Positions 8,945 to 19,239 of a stretch of 64,000 nucleotides of DNA are shown here, in pieces. The position numbers were made by a program, and so were the translations under genes. Each line of letters opens with the position of its first letter. The first letter of the stretch is position 1. Origin of the DNA: an uncultured Prevotellaceae bacterium (lineage in GTDB: Bacteria; Bacteroidota; Bacteroidia; Bacteroidales; Bacteroidaceae); assembly GCA_902801375.1 (NCBI GenBank), contig CADCIB010000007.1, positions 62,001 to 126,000 on the forward strand, written 5' to 3'. Under the pieces are notes generated by a model. The model was given only the letters and a program-made list of their open reading frames with translations. It searched no databases and was not told the origin of the DNA.

Positions 8945-10480
8945 TTAGTAGCGTGAAAGAATGTCGAGGAAATGATTGTAGGCCTCATCCCAAACGTGCT
9001 GTTGTTGCGGTGAAAAGTGCCGCAACTCAGTACTGTTGGCTACGATTTGGCGCATCTCCCAGCGGTCTGCTACTTTTCCGGCGGCCTTGGCCTGCATCAG
9101 GATGTTGCCTGCCGCTGTGCACTCCTGCGGACCGGCCAGCACGTCGATGCCGCAGGCATTGGCCGTGAACTGGTTGAGCATGCCGTTGAGGGAACCGCCG
9201 CCAATGATGTGAAGTGTGTCGATGGAGAATGGCGCTGCTTCTCGTAACCAGAAGAACACCTGTCGGTAGCGCAGTGCCAACGACTCGAAAATGCAACGGC
9301 ACAATTCGCCGGCGCTTTCTGGAATGGGCTGATTCGTGCGTTGGCAATAATCCTGAATGGCTGCCACCATTGAGGGAGGATTGGCAAACGATGGGTTGTC
9401 GGGGTCTATCAGACTGCGGAATGGTTCAGCCTTTATGGCCAATTCCGTAAGCTCACCATGAGACAGAGGCCTTGAGTGTTCTCTCTCTTCTCTCCTCTCT
9501 CCTCTCTCCTCTTTCTTCTTAAACCCTTCCTTTCGGCACTGCTCATAGAGCCACATGCCGCAGATGTTTTTCAGGAAACGTGTAGTCCCGTCTATTCCCC
9601 CTTCGTTGGTGAAGTTGTGTTCGCGGCTCCACTCGTTGACGGTGGGTTGCGGCGTTTCTATACCCATGAGGCTCCAAGTGCCACTTGAGAGGAAGGCGAA
9701 GTGTTCGTTATGGGCTGGTATGGCAGCTACGGCACTGGCGGTGTCGTGGCCGGCCACAGCTACGACAGGAATAGGACCGATGCCCGAGAGCCGTTGCACT
9801 TCTTGCGAAAGTGTTCCGACGATGGTTCCCGGCAGAATCTGTTTTCCGAACATGCTCCGTTTCAGGCCTACGCTGCTCAGCAACTCTTCGTCCAGCTCTT
9901 TGGTGTGGGGATTGATGAGTTGTGAGGTGGAGGCAATGGTTTGTTCGCAAACCCTCTGTCCGGTGAGCATCCAAATGAGGGCATCGGGCATGAAGAGGAT
10001 TTGGCTTGCATGCTTCAAGGCGGCATCACCGTCGAGCCGCATCGTATGCAGTTGGAACAGCGAGTTGAAATAGATGATTTGCGTTCCCGTCGCCTTGTAC
10101 AGCTTTTCAGGGGTCATTACCTGCTTCAGGTAGTCGTCCATACCCCTGAAGTTGGCTGTGTCGCGGTAGGCGCGAGGCGCACGAAGAAGGGCGTCGTCTT
10201 CGCCTATGCAGACGAAGTCGACGCCCCATGTGTCGATACCGATGCTTTGGATGTCAATGCCTTGTTCCGCAGCTGTCTTCAGCGCTCGGATGATTTCCTG
10301 ATAGAGTGAAAGGATGTCCCAATAGCAATGGCCGCCTTGTTCCACGATAGCATTGGGAAAACGAGTAAGCTCTTGCTGGCATACCTTTCCTTCGCTGACG
10401 CTGCCTACGATGGAGCGTCCGCTGGTGGCACCAAGGTCGATGGCCAGAAACTGTTTGGTTCCTTCCTTCATCATATTCAC
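8945..10480 (-). CDS. rhaB: L-rhamnulokinase with low-complexity insertion
   Basis: FGGY-family kinase that phosphorylates L-rhamnulose. The N-terminal ATPase motif is FLAIDLGATSGRSIVG; AGHDTASAVAAIP and GTWSLMGIE mark the middle, and IIGGGSLNGMLNQFTAN the C-terminal phosphate motif. At 511 residues it is slightly longer than usual. The excess is explained by a charged insertion, FKKKEERGERREEREHS, at about residue 320-335, encoded by a CT-rich heptamer repeat. The rest aligns with the expected layout on both sides, so the gene reads as intact in this sequence. It lies between DUF3467 (25 bases upstream) and rhaD. The start could be one of three nearby ATG codons. Confidence 0.93.
   Translation of the reverse strand: MNMMKEGTKQFLAIDLGATSGRSIVGSVSEGKVCQQELTRFPNAIVEQGGHCYWDILSLYQEIIRALKTAAEQGIDIQSIGIDTWGVDFVCIGEDDALLRAPRAYRDTANFRGMDDYLKQVMTPEKLYKATGTQIIYFNSLFQLHTMRLDGDAALKHASQILFMPDALIWMLTGQRVCEQTIASTSQLINPHTKELDEELLSSVGLKRSMFGKQILPGTIVGTLSQEVQRLSGIGPIPVVAVAGHDTASAVAAIPAHNEHFAFLSSGTWSLMGIETPQPTVNEWSREHNFTNEGGIDGTTRFLKNICGMWLYEQCRKEGFKKKEERGERREEREHSRPLSHGELTELAIKAEPFRSLIDPDNPSFANPPSMVAAIQDYCQRTNQPIPESAGELCRCIFESLALRYRQVFFWLREAAPFSIDTLHIIGGGSLNGMLNQFTANACGIDVLAGPQECTAAGNILMQAKAAGKVADRWEMRQIVANSTELRHFSPQQQHVWDEAYNHFLDILSRY
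9491..9511. repeat. Three perfect heptamers inside rhaB
   Basis: TCTCCTC is repeated three times without interruption at 9491-9497, 9498-9504 and 9505-9511, within a longer pure CT tract at 9480-9520. Because seven is not a multiple of three, gain or loss of one unit would shift the rhaB frame. Confidence 0.9.
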
Positions 10481-10505
10481 CTTTCATCCATCATCCACCA
10501 TCCAT

Positions 10506-10820
10506 CTACGCCTCACCGTGTCCGATGTTGAAAGGAGTGGCTGTTCTTGGCTGCTGGTTGGGTATCTTGATTTGTCCGAAAGCACGCTCGTAGCGCACAA
10601 TGTTTTCCTGCAGGGCCTGAAGCAGACGCTTTGCATGTTCGGGAGCCAGGATAATGCGGCTCTTCACCTGTGCCTTGGGCACACCAGGAAGGATACGGGC
10701 GAAGTCGATGATGAAATCGCTGCTGGAGTGAGTGATGATGGCGAAGTTTGCATATTTACCCTGAGCAATTTCTTGCGAAAGCTCAATCTGAATCTGTCCG
10801 TTGTTCTGATTGTTTTCCAT
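10506..10820 (-). CDS. DUF3467 protein
   Basis: A 104-residue cytoplasmic protein. IELSQEIAQGKYANFAIITH opens the DUF3467 fold, with SSSDFIIDFARILPG following and AQVKSRIILAPEHAKRLLQAL closing the core. The function of the family is not known; it is widely conserved in Bacteroidota and often lies near RNA polymerase genes. Here it sits between trpS (56 bases upstream) and rhaB (25 bases downstream) on the same strand, so it may be co-transcribed with either. Confidence 0.88.
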   Translation of the reverse strand: MENNQNNGQIQIELSQEIAQGKYANFAIITHSSSDFIIDFARILPGVPKAQVKSRIILAPEHAKRLLQALQENIVRYERAFGQIKIPNQQPRTATPFNIGHGEA

Positions 10821-10876
10821 TTTCTTACAATTTGGTTGTTATTAAAGACTACAATTACAATATTATTGATACTTAA

Positions 10877-12247
<1,371 letters not shown>

Positions 12248-12311
12248 CATGCTTTTTGCGTAAAAAACAAAATAATCGATGGGTTTTTGTGTTTTTTCGA
12301 ATAAAAAACAT

Positions 12312-12320
12312 TATCTTTGC
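12312..12320 (+). promoter_or_regulatory. -7 element upstream of the 12429 gene
   Basis: TATCTTTGC, an exact TAnnTTTG match, divergent from the tRNA promoter and about 110 bases before the chosen start codon. Confidence 0.55.
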
Positions 12321-12428
12321 CAAAAATTTCAGGGTAGAAGACTGCCGATTCCCTCAGGAAGCATTGTCATGAAATTTTGCTCCGCGTGGTCTGCCTGCCC
12401 TTCGCAACATCATTATTTAAAATTACGT

Positions 12429-13538
12429 ATGAGAAAGTACACGTTGTTTTTGGTTTCTATCTTGGTATGGTGTGTCCAGTCTGTCCATGCCGACGATCTT
12501 TACAATCGGTTGTCTTCACTCGAAGATGTGCAGGTGGGACAGGAGTATATTCTTGTGAGCAGCGACAGAACGAGCATGCTGACTTACGAAAACAAGGCTT
12601 ATGGCGCGCTGAGCACTGGCTACGATTGGTATGCTTCGGACGAAGGCATCGTGGTGCCTTTCGACAATTCCGACCAGCCTGCACTGCTGTGTTTGATAGC
12701 TGTTGGCGATAACTACATCCTTTATTTCAAAGGAACCGAAACATGCCTGTATGCCACAGGGTCGAAGAACAACAACCCGAAACTGTCGACGGTCCAGTAC
12801 GACGAGGCGCTTGCCAACGACACGCGGGCTCTTTGGAAAATCGAGTCGGCTGAAGGGGCATTGGTCCTGAGGAGTGTCAGTGTGGGCTATTGTATCATTT
12901 ATGCCAATCTGACGTTTAAGCTGACCGCCAAGAGTAAGAGCAATTATTATGCAAATGTCTATCGGAAAGAGGGCGAAGGTGTACTGGTTCCTTCTTCGGA
13001 GTATCTGTCGTATGTCACACAGTCGGCCGTTGATTTCACACTGACCGAGGGACTGACGGCCTGTCAGGTGACCTACGCCACGAAGTTTGGCGTCTTGCTA
13101 GTTCCTGTCGACCAGGCGCCGGCTCATACGGCTGTGGTGCTTCATGCTGCGAAAGGCACGTATGCCATCCGTGAGGCACAACAGCCGGTAGAACCGCTGA
13201 CCGACAACCTGATGAGGGCTTCCGACGGAAGTAAGAGCCATCGCGCCGACGGCGCCACGTTCTATATGCTCGACAGCAAACTGAGTCATGGCGTTGGGTT
13301 CTATCTTGTGAAGAAAGACGATATCGTGCCCGAAAGGATAGGCTACCTGATTATCCGCGATCAGAATGACGGTCGCGATTTCATCCCGCTGACAGACCAT
13401 CAGCCAGCTGGCATCAATGCGTTTGGCAATTCCCGGTTGGTCGACCAGTATAGCATCTACGACCTTCAAGGGCGACGTGTTGATGGACGTCTCCCCATGG
13501 GAATCAAAATCGTTGGCGGAAAGAAGGTTCTTCGCTGA
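12429..13538 (+). CDS. Secreted protein with type IX-like C-terminal sorting module, function unknown
   Basis: 369 residues from MRKYTLFLVSILVWCVQSVHA, a clear signal peptide; this start was preferred to an upstream ATG at 12279 because that one precedes no signal and adds non-conserved sequence overlapping the promoter. The middle is beta-rich (YILVSSDRTSMLTYENKAYG, NYILYFKGTETCLYATG, LWKIESAEGALVL), suggesting repeated beta-trefoil-like or jelly-roll units, but no named domain is recognised. The end, IYDLQGRRV then GIKIVGGKKVLR, matches the terminal module of four other proteins in this window. Likely exported to the surface. It ends three bases from the convergent ABC gene, with no terminator visible. 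Confidence 0.75.
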   Translation: MRKYTLFLVSILVWCVQSVHADDLYNRLSSLEDVQVGQEYILVSSDRTSMLTYENKAYGALSTGYDWYASDEGIVVPFDNSDQPALLCLIAVGDNYILYFKGTETCLYATGSKNNNPKLSTVQYDEALANDTRALWKIESAEGALVLRSVSVGYCIIYANLTFKLTAKSKSNYYANVYRKEGEGVLVPSSEYLSYVTQSAVDFTLTEGLTACQVTYATKFGVLLVPVDQAPAHTAVVLHAAKGTYAIREAQQPVEPLTDNLMRASDGSKSHRADGATFYMLDSKLSHGVGFYLVKKDDIVPERIGYLIIRDQNDGRDFIPLTDHQPAGINAFGNSRLVDQYSIYDLQGRRVDGRLPMGIKIVGGKKVLR

Positions 13539-13541
13539 TTA

Positions 13542-14327
13542 TCAATCAATGTTCAAATCTGTCACCCTGATTGACATGGTGGCGGAATCGAAGTGCATTC
13601 CCTTGTTGTTGAGGAAACCGCCGAGACTTCCGTCGTCGGCCAGTTGGCGCGGTGTGCCGATGGCTACGGGTTTGCCGGGCTGCATGAGCCAGAGCCTGTC
13701 GGCTATCTGAAGGGCCAGTTCCATGTCGTGGGTGGAGAGGAAAATGGTCTTCTGTGTGTCGCGGCTCAGCTGATGGAGCAGTCGCAGCATCTCCACCTTC
13801 GAAGGGTAGTCGAGGAAAGCCGTCGGCTCGTCGAGGTAGATGACGGGCGTCTGCTGGGCCAGCGCCTTCGCGATCATCATTTTCTGACGCTCGCCGTCGC
13901 TGAGTGTCTGCACCATACGGTCGCGTAGCGAACCGATGCCCACCATCCGGATGCTTTCTTCCACAATGGCCTTGTCCTCCTCGTGGAGCGTTCCCCAAAA
14001 ACCCGTGTAAGGCGAACGGCCCAGCGCGATGAGCTCAAACACGGTCATGTTCTGAACGTCGGGCTTTGAGGTGAGCACCACGCCGATGAGTTTCGACAGT
14101 TCGCGGTCGGTAAGCCCTGATATGGGCTGGTCGTTGATGAATATTTCTCCGCCTAAAGCTGGCTGGAAAGCCGATAGCGTGCGAAGCAGGGTCGATTTGC
14201 CCACGCCGTTGGGGCCGATGAGACAGGTAAGCTCGCCGGGCAGGATGTCGGCCGTGATGTTTTCTGCAACTACTTTCCGGTTGTTTTTGGCGATGTAGCC
14301 GATGGAGAGGTCTTTCAGCGTGATCAT
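13542..14327 (-). CDS. ABC transporter ATP-binding protein, FecE-like (iron/heme/cobalamin type)
   Basis: Cytoplasmic ATPase of a type II importer. Walker A is GPNGVGKST at 38-46, the signature LSDGERQ at 142-148, Walker B VIYLDEP at 162-168 and the H-loop STHDMEL. The stretch FELIALGRSPYTGFWG is typical of FecE/BtuD/HmuV proteins. Its permease and binding-protein genes are not next to it; instead it is the last gene of a parC-led minus-strand operon, 15 bases after an S41 protease gene. Substrate therefore unknown. Confidence 0.9.
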   Translation of the reverse strand: MITLKDLSIGYIAKNNRKVVAENITADILPGELTCLIGPNGVGKSTLLRTLSAFQPALGGEIFINDQPISGLTDRELSKLIGVVLTSKPDVQNMTVFELIALGRSPYTGFWGTLHEEDKAIVEESIRMVGIGSLRDRMVQTLSDGERQKMMIAKALAQQTPVIYLDEPTAFLDYPSKVEMLRLLHQLSRDTQKTIFLSTHDMELALQIADRLWLMQPGKPVAIGTPRQLADDGSLGGFLNNKGMHFDSATMSIRVTDLNID

Positions 14328-14342
14328 GGAAACGATGGATGA

Positions 14343-15344
14343 TTATGGTTCATTGATGAGGTGGCGGGCGTATTCGATGATGGTGTCCTGTCCGCGGCGG
14401 AAGTCTTCGTCGGTCAGGTCCACGCGGTAGTCAGGGCTAATCCCGTCTTCAGTGCATTGGCGGTTGCGGTCGTACATCGGACAGGCTGAGAAACGCACCG
14501 TCCATCCGTTGGGCAGTTCGCTGGTGAAAGGCAGTCCTGCGCCGCCACCCGTCTGATCGCCCACGACGGTGACGTTTGGACAGCATTTCATGTACTTCAC
14601 AAACTCGTTGGCAGCACTGAACACCTGCCGGTTGGTGAGCACAACGACGGGCTTCTGCCAACGCAGGCCACTGCTGGGCTTGAGGCGCTGCTCCTCCATC
14701 TTGGAGAAGTCGTTGTGGCCACGGCCCGTCTTGTGCTGCATATAGCCCACGAGGATTTCCTCATTGGTGAATCGGGCTGCCAGCTTTTCAGCGGTCTGTA
14801 GATTGCCACCGCTGTTGTCGCGGATATCGAGAATCAGTGCCCGGCAGGGAGCAAGATAGAGCAGCACGTCGTCGAGGTTGCCACCGCCGATGCCGCTTTG
14901 GAAAGAACCGTAGTAGATATAGCCGATGTTATCGTCCAGCTTACGGTATTTCAAACTTGAGGCTATCTTGTAATCGGTGCCGAGATAGCGGTTGAGCAGC
15001 GAGTCGGAGAAATTGCTGGGATAGTCTTCGTGCCATGACCAATAGCGTGCCAGGTCGAACGAAGAGTAGAGGTTCACGTGGCCGTCGCGCAGTTCGCCAA
15101 TCATGTTGGCCATCACCTGGAACAGCTGTCCTTCAGTCATTTCCGCATCTATTTGGCGGGCGTAGCGCTGATGCACCTCATTCCAGTCGACACCTTTTTC
15201 TGAAAAGAAGCAATAGTGCTCGTCGAAGATCTTCCACAGGGCCTCGAAGTTGCCTTTTGGATTGTCGGCAAACTCGTCTTCCTCAACACATGAAAAGCAG
15301 AGGCAGACGGTCAGGAACAAGAAAAGCTTATAGATTTTTGACAT
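14343..15344 (-). CDS. S41-family peptidase, predicted lipoprotein
   Basis: 333 residues beginning with a lipoprotein signal ending in LCFSCVEE, so the mature N-terminus would be C19. The S41 core is visible as DNIGYIYYGSF, ALILDIRDNSGGNL and VVVLTNRQVFSAANEF, where S243 is the expected nucleophile. GDQTGGGAGLPF and PDYRVDLT follow as in tail-specific proteases. No PDZ domain is evident. Bacteroidales encode many such periplasm-facing proteases of unknown substrate. The first 17 bases overlap the end of the upstream DUF3316-like gene, implying translational coupling. Confidence 0.88.
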   Translation of the reverse strand: MSKIYKLFLFLTVCLCFSCVEEDEFADNPKGNFEALWKIFDEHYCFFSEKGVDWNEVHQRYARQIDAEMTEGQLFQVMANMIGELRDGHVNLYSSFDLARYWSWHEDYPSNFSDSLLNRYLGTDYKIASSLKYRKLDDNIGYIYYGSFQSGIGGGNLDDVLLYLAPCRALILDIRDNSGGNLQTAEKLAARFTNEEILVGYMQHKTGRGHNDFSKMEEQRLKPSSGLRWQKPVVVLTNRQVFSAANEFVKYMKCCPNVTVVGDQTGGGAGLPFTSELPNGWTVRFSACPMYDRNRQCTEDGISPDYRVDLTDEDFRRGQDTIIEYARHLINEP

Positions 15345-16167
15345 AACCGATGATGAAAAGATGACTGTAGGTGTGGTATTTCAGGTCGTTGACCTTTGCC
15401 TGCTGACAGTCGCCGAGATAACCGATGCGCAGGGAAGCACGGCGGAAGGGGATGTCGGCGGTGAAAGAATGGCGCAGGGTAGGGGCGCTCAGGGGTGTTG
15501 TCGGCACGATGTTGTGGTCGTAGTTGCCGCGCGAGAAAATCTCGTAGTACGACTGTCCGTAGTTGGGCGAGAAAAGCACTCCCACCAATGGAACTGCCAC
15601 CTCATAGCGCAGCGTGATGAGTTTACCAAAGAGCAAAGGCGAATAGGAAGCCGCAGCCGACGGCCCGAGGTTCATGTAGAGGCGTGCCTGGGCGGGGTTG
15701 TTGCTGTTGCGGGTGTTGTAGAGGAATCCCAAGCCTGCTTCCGCCTGTGCTCCTGCTTCTAACCACAGTCCGTTGTTGAGTTGCCAGATGTGACGGTAGG
15801 CGAGGTCGAAGGTATACATCCCAGAAAGATAGTCGATGTTGTCGGCCCTTGGTGAAGCGAAAGCTACCGTTCCCATGTGTGTAAAGGTACGTTTCCACGA
15901 ACGGTGTTTTTTCAACCACCGAGTGCTCTGTCCCAGCAGCCTGAGCTCCATTCCGGTGTAGTCCTCAGGGCTGATGTAGGTGTCGAGGATGTTCGTTGCG
16001 CCGATACCCACCATCAGGGAGTTCTCGTAGTGGCGCTGACCGAGAGTTGAAGGCACCTCGTTCACGCCCCCGTCGCTGTTGTCGGCCGAGGGATGGCTTT
16101 GTGCCATGAGGGATATTCCGCAAGCGAGGAACATCCATGTTAAAACAAATCTTCTAAATATCATCAT
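15328..16167 (-). CDS. Predicted outer-membrane beta-barrel protein, DUF3316-like
   Basis: About 279 residues from MMIFRRFVLTWMFLACGISLMAQ, a signal peptide. Alternating beta-strands follow (MELRLLGQSTRW, YLSGMYTFDLAYRHIW, LWLEAGAQAEAGLGFLYN, LITLRYEVAVPLVGVLFSPN) and the protein ends in LFIIGYVKNL, as barrel proteins do. Overall length and pattern fit DUF3316. It overlaps the end of parC by 14 bases and the start of the S41 gene by 17, so the four genes look like one operon. Function unknown. Confidence 0.65.
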   Translation of the reverse strand: MMIFRRFVLTWMFLACGISLMAQSHPSADNSDGGVNEVPSTLGQRHYENSLMVGIGATNILDTYISPEDYTGMELRLLGQSTRWLKKHRSWKRTFTHMGTVAFASPRADNIDYLSGMYTFDLAYRHIWQLNNGLWLEAGAQAEAGLGFLYNTRNSNNPAQARLYMNLGPSAAASYSPLLFGKLITLRYEVAVPLVGVLFSPNYGQSYYEIFSRGNYDHNIVPTTPLSAPTLRHSFTADIPFRRASLRIGYLGDCQQAKVNDLKYHTYSHLFIIGYVKNL

Positions 16168-18994
16168 CGCCAAACAAGTTAAGTTGCACATTGGGTTCAT
16201 CGTGGATGGGCACATCCTTCTTGCGTTTCTTGCGCACTGTGGGCTTGGCGGGTCCTGGCTGTGGTTCTTCTGCCGTCGGTTGAGGGGACTCAGTGGCAGT
16301 CGGGACAGTGTCGGAAGGCGCTTTGTCGGTGGGCGGTACTGGGGCTGTCGATGCCGTTTCTTCCGCTTTACCTACAGTTTCTTCCACCGTTTCTCCTACC
16401 GTTTCTTCCCCATTGTCCTCTGCTGGATCTTCTTCCGGTTCGGGTTCTGGCTTGCGGAGAGATTCCAGTTCTTCGATGGAGGCTACATTCCAGTTGGTGA
16501 TGCGTTTTCCGTTAGCCTTGAATCCCTTGACAGCCACAAACTCCTCACACTCTATTTCCAGCGGCGGGCGATGCTCGTCGGGGCCGCCCAAGGTGACGCG
16601 GATGCGGGGGTACGGCTCGTCGGTGGTCAGCACTAACTGGTTGTCTGGGTTCTCGCCGAGGTACGACTGCTTGCGCTTCGAGCCTTCCAAGAGGAAACGT
16701 TTGAGATAGGGATAGCCTTGCTGGTCGGCATTGAAGACCACAGCGGTCCACACCTTGTCGGGCTGGAACTTCTCGATGCGCATGATGTTGTCTTCGTAGT
16801 GGTTGTTGACATCGAAGTTGGTCAGGTAGTATTCGCCCGTCGTCAGCACCACGAGTATGCGGTCGTCGTCGTTGAACTCACCAAGGAACTGTCCGTGCTC
16901 GTCGTAGTTCAGGCGTTTCACGTCGGGGTCGAACCAAACCTTTCGTCCGCCCAGTGTGCTGTGGCCGTGGCTCTTCAGCGAAATCTTCTGGATGGCAAAT
17001 TTGGAGAGCAGGTTGCCTTTCGACGTGCGGCTCTTGATGCCTATCTCGCTGAAGTCTTTCTCGTAAATGAGTTTTTTGCGCTTGCAGGCTGGGTCGAGGG
17101 CCACTTTGATGACTTCTGCCTCGCCATTGGGATTGACTGTGAAATAGACCACGCGGCTGTCTTTGGTGCCTTGGGTCAGGTCGTACTCACGGTCGCGGAT
17201 GATCGATGCAATGTTGAAGCGCTTGATATAATACGCACCTTGCCGTCCGTCGCGATACACCATATTATATATAGTGCGCTTGTCGTTCTTTTTGAACACA
17301 CCCACATGGAGAATGTTCTTGCCAATGAAAATCTTGTCGGCCACGCGTATCACCTTGAACGTGCCATTCTTGTATATCAGGATGATGTCGTCGATGTCTG
17401 AGCAGTTGCACACGAACTCGTCCTTCTTCAGGCCTGTGCCGATGAATCCTTCTTGGCGGTTGATATACAGTTTCTCGTTGGCTTCCACCACCTTGGTGGC
17501 CTCGATGGTGTCGAAATTGCGTATCTCAGTCAGTCGCGGGTGGTTTTCGGCATATTTCTTCTTCAGCTGCATAAACCAGTTGGTGGTCACGTCCACCATG
17601 TGGTTCAGCTTGTGCTCGATGTCGGCAATCTCCTCTTGGATGCGGGCGATGAGCTCGTCGGCCTTGTCCTTGCTGAATTTCAGGATGCGCTGCATCTTGA
17701 TTTCCATCAGTCGCAGGATGTCGTCCTTGGTCACTTCGCGTATCATTTGCGGGTAGAAGGGTGTCAGCCGTTCGTCGATATATTCGCAAGCTGCGTCCAT
17801 TGTGGCGGCATTCTCGAAGGGCTTGCCCTTGTAGATGCGCTCCTCGATGAAGATTTTCTCCAAGGAGCAGAAGTGCAGCTGTTCCAACAGTTCGTTGCGG
17901 CGTATCTCCAGTTCCTGTCGCAGCAGATCCATCGTGTGGTCCACGTTGTGGCGCAGCACATCGCTGATGGTGAGGAATTTCGGCGTGTTGTCTTCGATGA
18001 CGCAGCAGTTGGGCGAGATGTTGTACTCGCAGTCGCTGAAGGCATAGAGGGCGTCGATGGTCTTGTCGGAGCTTACACCGGGAGCCAGGTGTATCTGTAT
18101 CTCCACCTCAGCCGCCGTGAGGTCTTCCACGTGGCGTACCTTGATCTTGCCTTTGTCTACGGCTTTCAGAATGCTGTCGATGAGCGACTCTGTGGTCTTG
18201 CCGAACGGTATTTCTCGGATGACGAGCGTCTTCGGGTCAAGTTTCTCTATCTTCGCCCTCACCTTCAGCATGCCGCCACGCATGCCGTCGTTGTATTTGC
18301 TCACGTCAATGCTACCGCCCGTGGGGAAATCGGGATAGAGCTGGAAGGGCTCTCCCTGCAGATAGCTCACGGCAGCGTCGCAGATCTCGCCCACGTTGTG
18401 GGGCAGGATCTTCGACGACAGACCTACGGCGATGCCTTCGGCACCTTGTGCCAGGAGCAACGGGAACTTCGTGGGCAGGGTGATGGGCTCTTTGTTGCGG
18501 CCATCGTACGACATCTTCCATTCCGTGGTCTTCGGGTTGAACACCACGTCGAGGGCGAATTTCGACAGGCGGGCCTCGATATATCGTGGCGCAGCAGCCC
18601 TGCTGCCCGTCAGGATGTTGCCCCAGTTGCCTTGGCAGTCGATGAGCAGTTCTTTCTGGCCCATCTGCACCAGGGCATCACCGATGGAGGCATCGCCGTG
18701 GGGGTGGAACTGCATCGTGTGGCCCACAATGTTGGCCACCTTGTTGAACCGGCCGTCGTCCATGCGCTTCATCGAGTGCAGGATGCGGCGCTGCACGGGC
18801 TTCAGACCATCATCGATGTGCGGCACGGCACGCTCCAGGATTACATACGAGGCATAGTCGAGAAACCAGGTTTGGTACATACCGCTCAGATGGTGCACGG
18901 CAGAGGCATCAAACCGGTTCACCGGCTTGTAGTCGGAGTGGCTGTCTGTGTTGAGCTCGTCGGTGAGCTCTATGTCTTTCATCTCGTCGTCCAT
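16154..18994 (-). CDS. parC: DNA topoisomerase IV subunit A
   Basis: Type IIA topoisomerase DNA-breaking subunit. SYVILERAVPHIDDGLKPVQ and HTMQFHPHGDASIGDALVQM are family motifs, and the catalytic tyrosine is Y138 in AAAPRYIEARL. The quinolone-determining serine position is alanine here (A102), with D106 kept. The C-terminal half is beta-propeller-like. Residues from about 845 on are an acidic, Pro/Glu/Thr-rich tail, then RKKRKKDVP and a final VQLNLFGDDDI. The 946-residue length is typical of Bacteroidota, which carry this long tail. ParE is not adjacent. It heads the operon with the DUF3316-like, S41 and ABC genes. Confidence 0.93.
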   Translation of the reverse strand: MDDEMKDIELTDELNTDSHSDYKPVNRFDASAVHHLSGMYQTWFLDYASYVILERAVPHIDDGLKPVQRRILHSMKRMDDGRFNKVANIVGHTMQFHPHGDASIGDALVQMGQKELLIDCQGNWGNILTGSRAAAPRYIEARLSKFALDVVFNPKTTEWKMSYDGRNKEPITLPTKFPLLLAQGAEGIAVGLSSKILPHNVGEICDAAVSYLQGEPFQLYPDFPTGGSIDVSKYNDGMRGGMLKVRAKIEKLDPKTLVIREIPFGKTTESLIDSILKAVDKGKIKVRHVEDLTAAEVEIQIHLAPGVSSDKTIDALYAFSDCEYNISPNCCVIEDNTPKFLTISDVLRHNVDHTMDLLRQELEIRRNELLEQLHFCSLEKIFIEERIYKGKPFENAATMDAACEYIDERLTPFYPQMIREVTKDDILRLMEIKMQRILKFSKDKADELIARIQEEIADIEHKLNHMVDVTTNWFMQLKKKYAENHPRLTEIRNFDTIEATKVVEANEKLYINRQEGFIGTGLKKDEFVCNCSDIDDIILIYKNGTFKVIRVADKIFIGKNILHVGVFKKNDKRTIYNMVYRDGRQGAYYIKRFNIASIIRDREYDLTQGTKDSRVVYFTVNPNGEAEVIKVALDPACKRKKLIYEKDFSEIGIKSRTSKGNLLSKFAIQKISLKSHGHSTLGGRKVWFDPDVKRLNYDEHGQFLGEFNDDDRILVVLTTGEYYLTNFDVNNHYEDNIMRIEKFQPDKVWTAVVFNADQQGYPYLKRFLLEGSKRKQSYLGENPDNQLVLTTDEPYPRIRVTLGGPDEHRPPLEIECEEFVAVKGFKANGKRITNWNVASIEELESLRKPEPEPEEDPAEDNGEETVGETVEETVGKAEETASTAPVPPTDKAPSDTVPTATESPQPTAEEPQPGPAKPTVRKKRKKDVPIHDEPNVQLNLFGDDDI

Positions 18995-19011
18995 ATTCTA
19001 TAGAATAACAT

Positions 19012-19045
19012 GCAAAGATACAAAAAACATTCCAAATAAGGCAAA
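19012..19045 (-). promoter_or_regulatory. Promoter of parC
   Basis: TATCTTTGC on the minus strand at 19020-19012, with TTTG at 19045-19042 and a 21-base spacer; 18 bases from the start codon. Confidence 0.6.
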
Positions 19046-19204
19046 AAACGCCCGAATCTTTAGCGTTTTTTTGGAAAACAAGTAGCCTTTCGGCCTGCCT
19101 TCGTTGTCAGTAAGGGTGAAAAACCGCATGCGGGCCGAAAGGTGAGACATTTCGTTTTTTTTCTTTTTAACGTTGAAAAGCACGGGAATGTTGAAAAATA
19201 GCAG

Positions 19205-19213
19205 TACCTTTGC
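19205..19213 (+). promoter_or_regulatory. -7 element of the glyS promoter
   Basis: TACCTTTGC, an exact TAnnTTTG match, 27 bases before the start codon at 19240. Confidence 0.6.
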
Positions 19214-19239
19214 ACGCAAATTTCAAATCAAAAGTAATC

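Noticed and set aside
17453-19003. Long plus-strand frame of 516 codons opposite parC.
   Set aside because: Antisense shadow of parC with His/Gln/Val-rich composition typical of such shadows.
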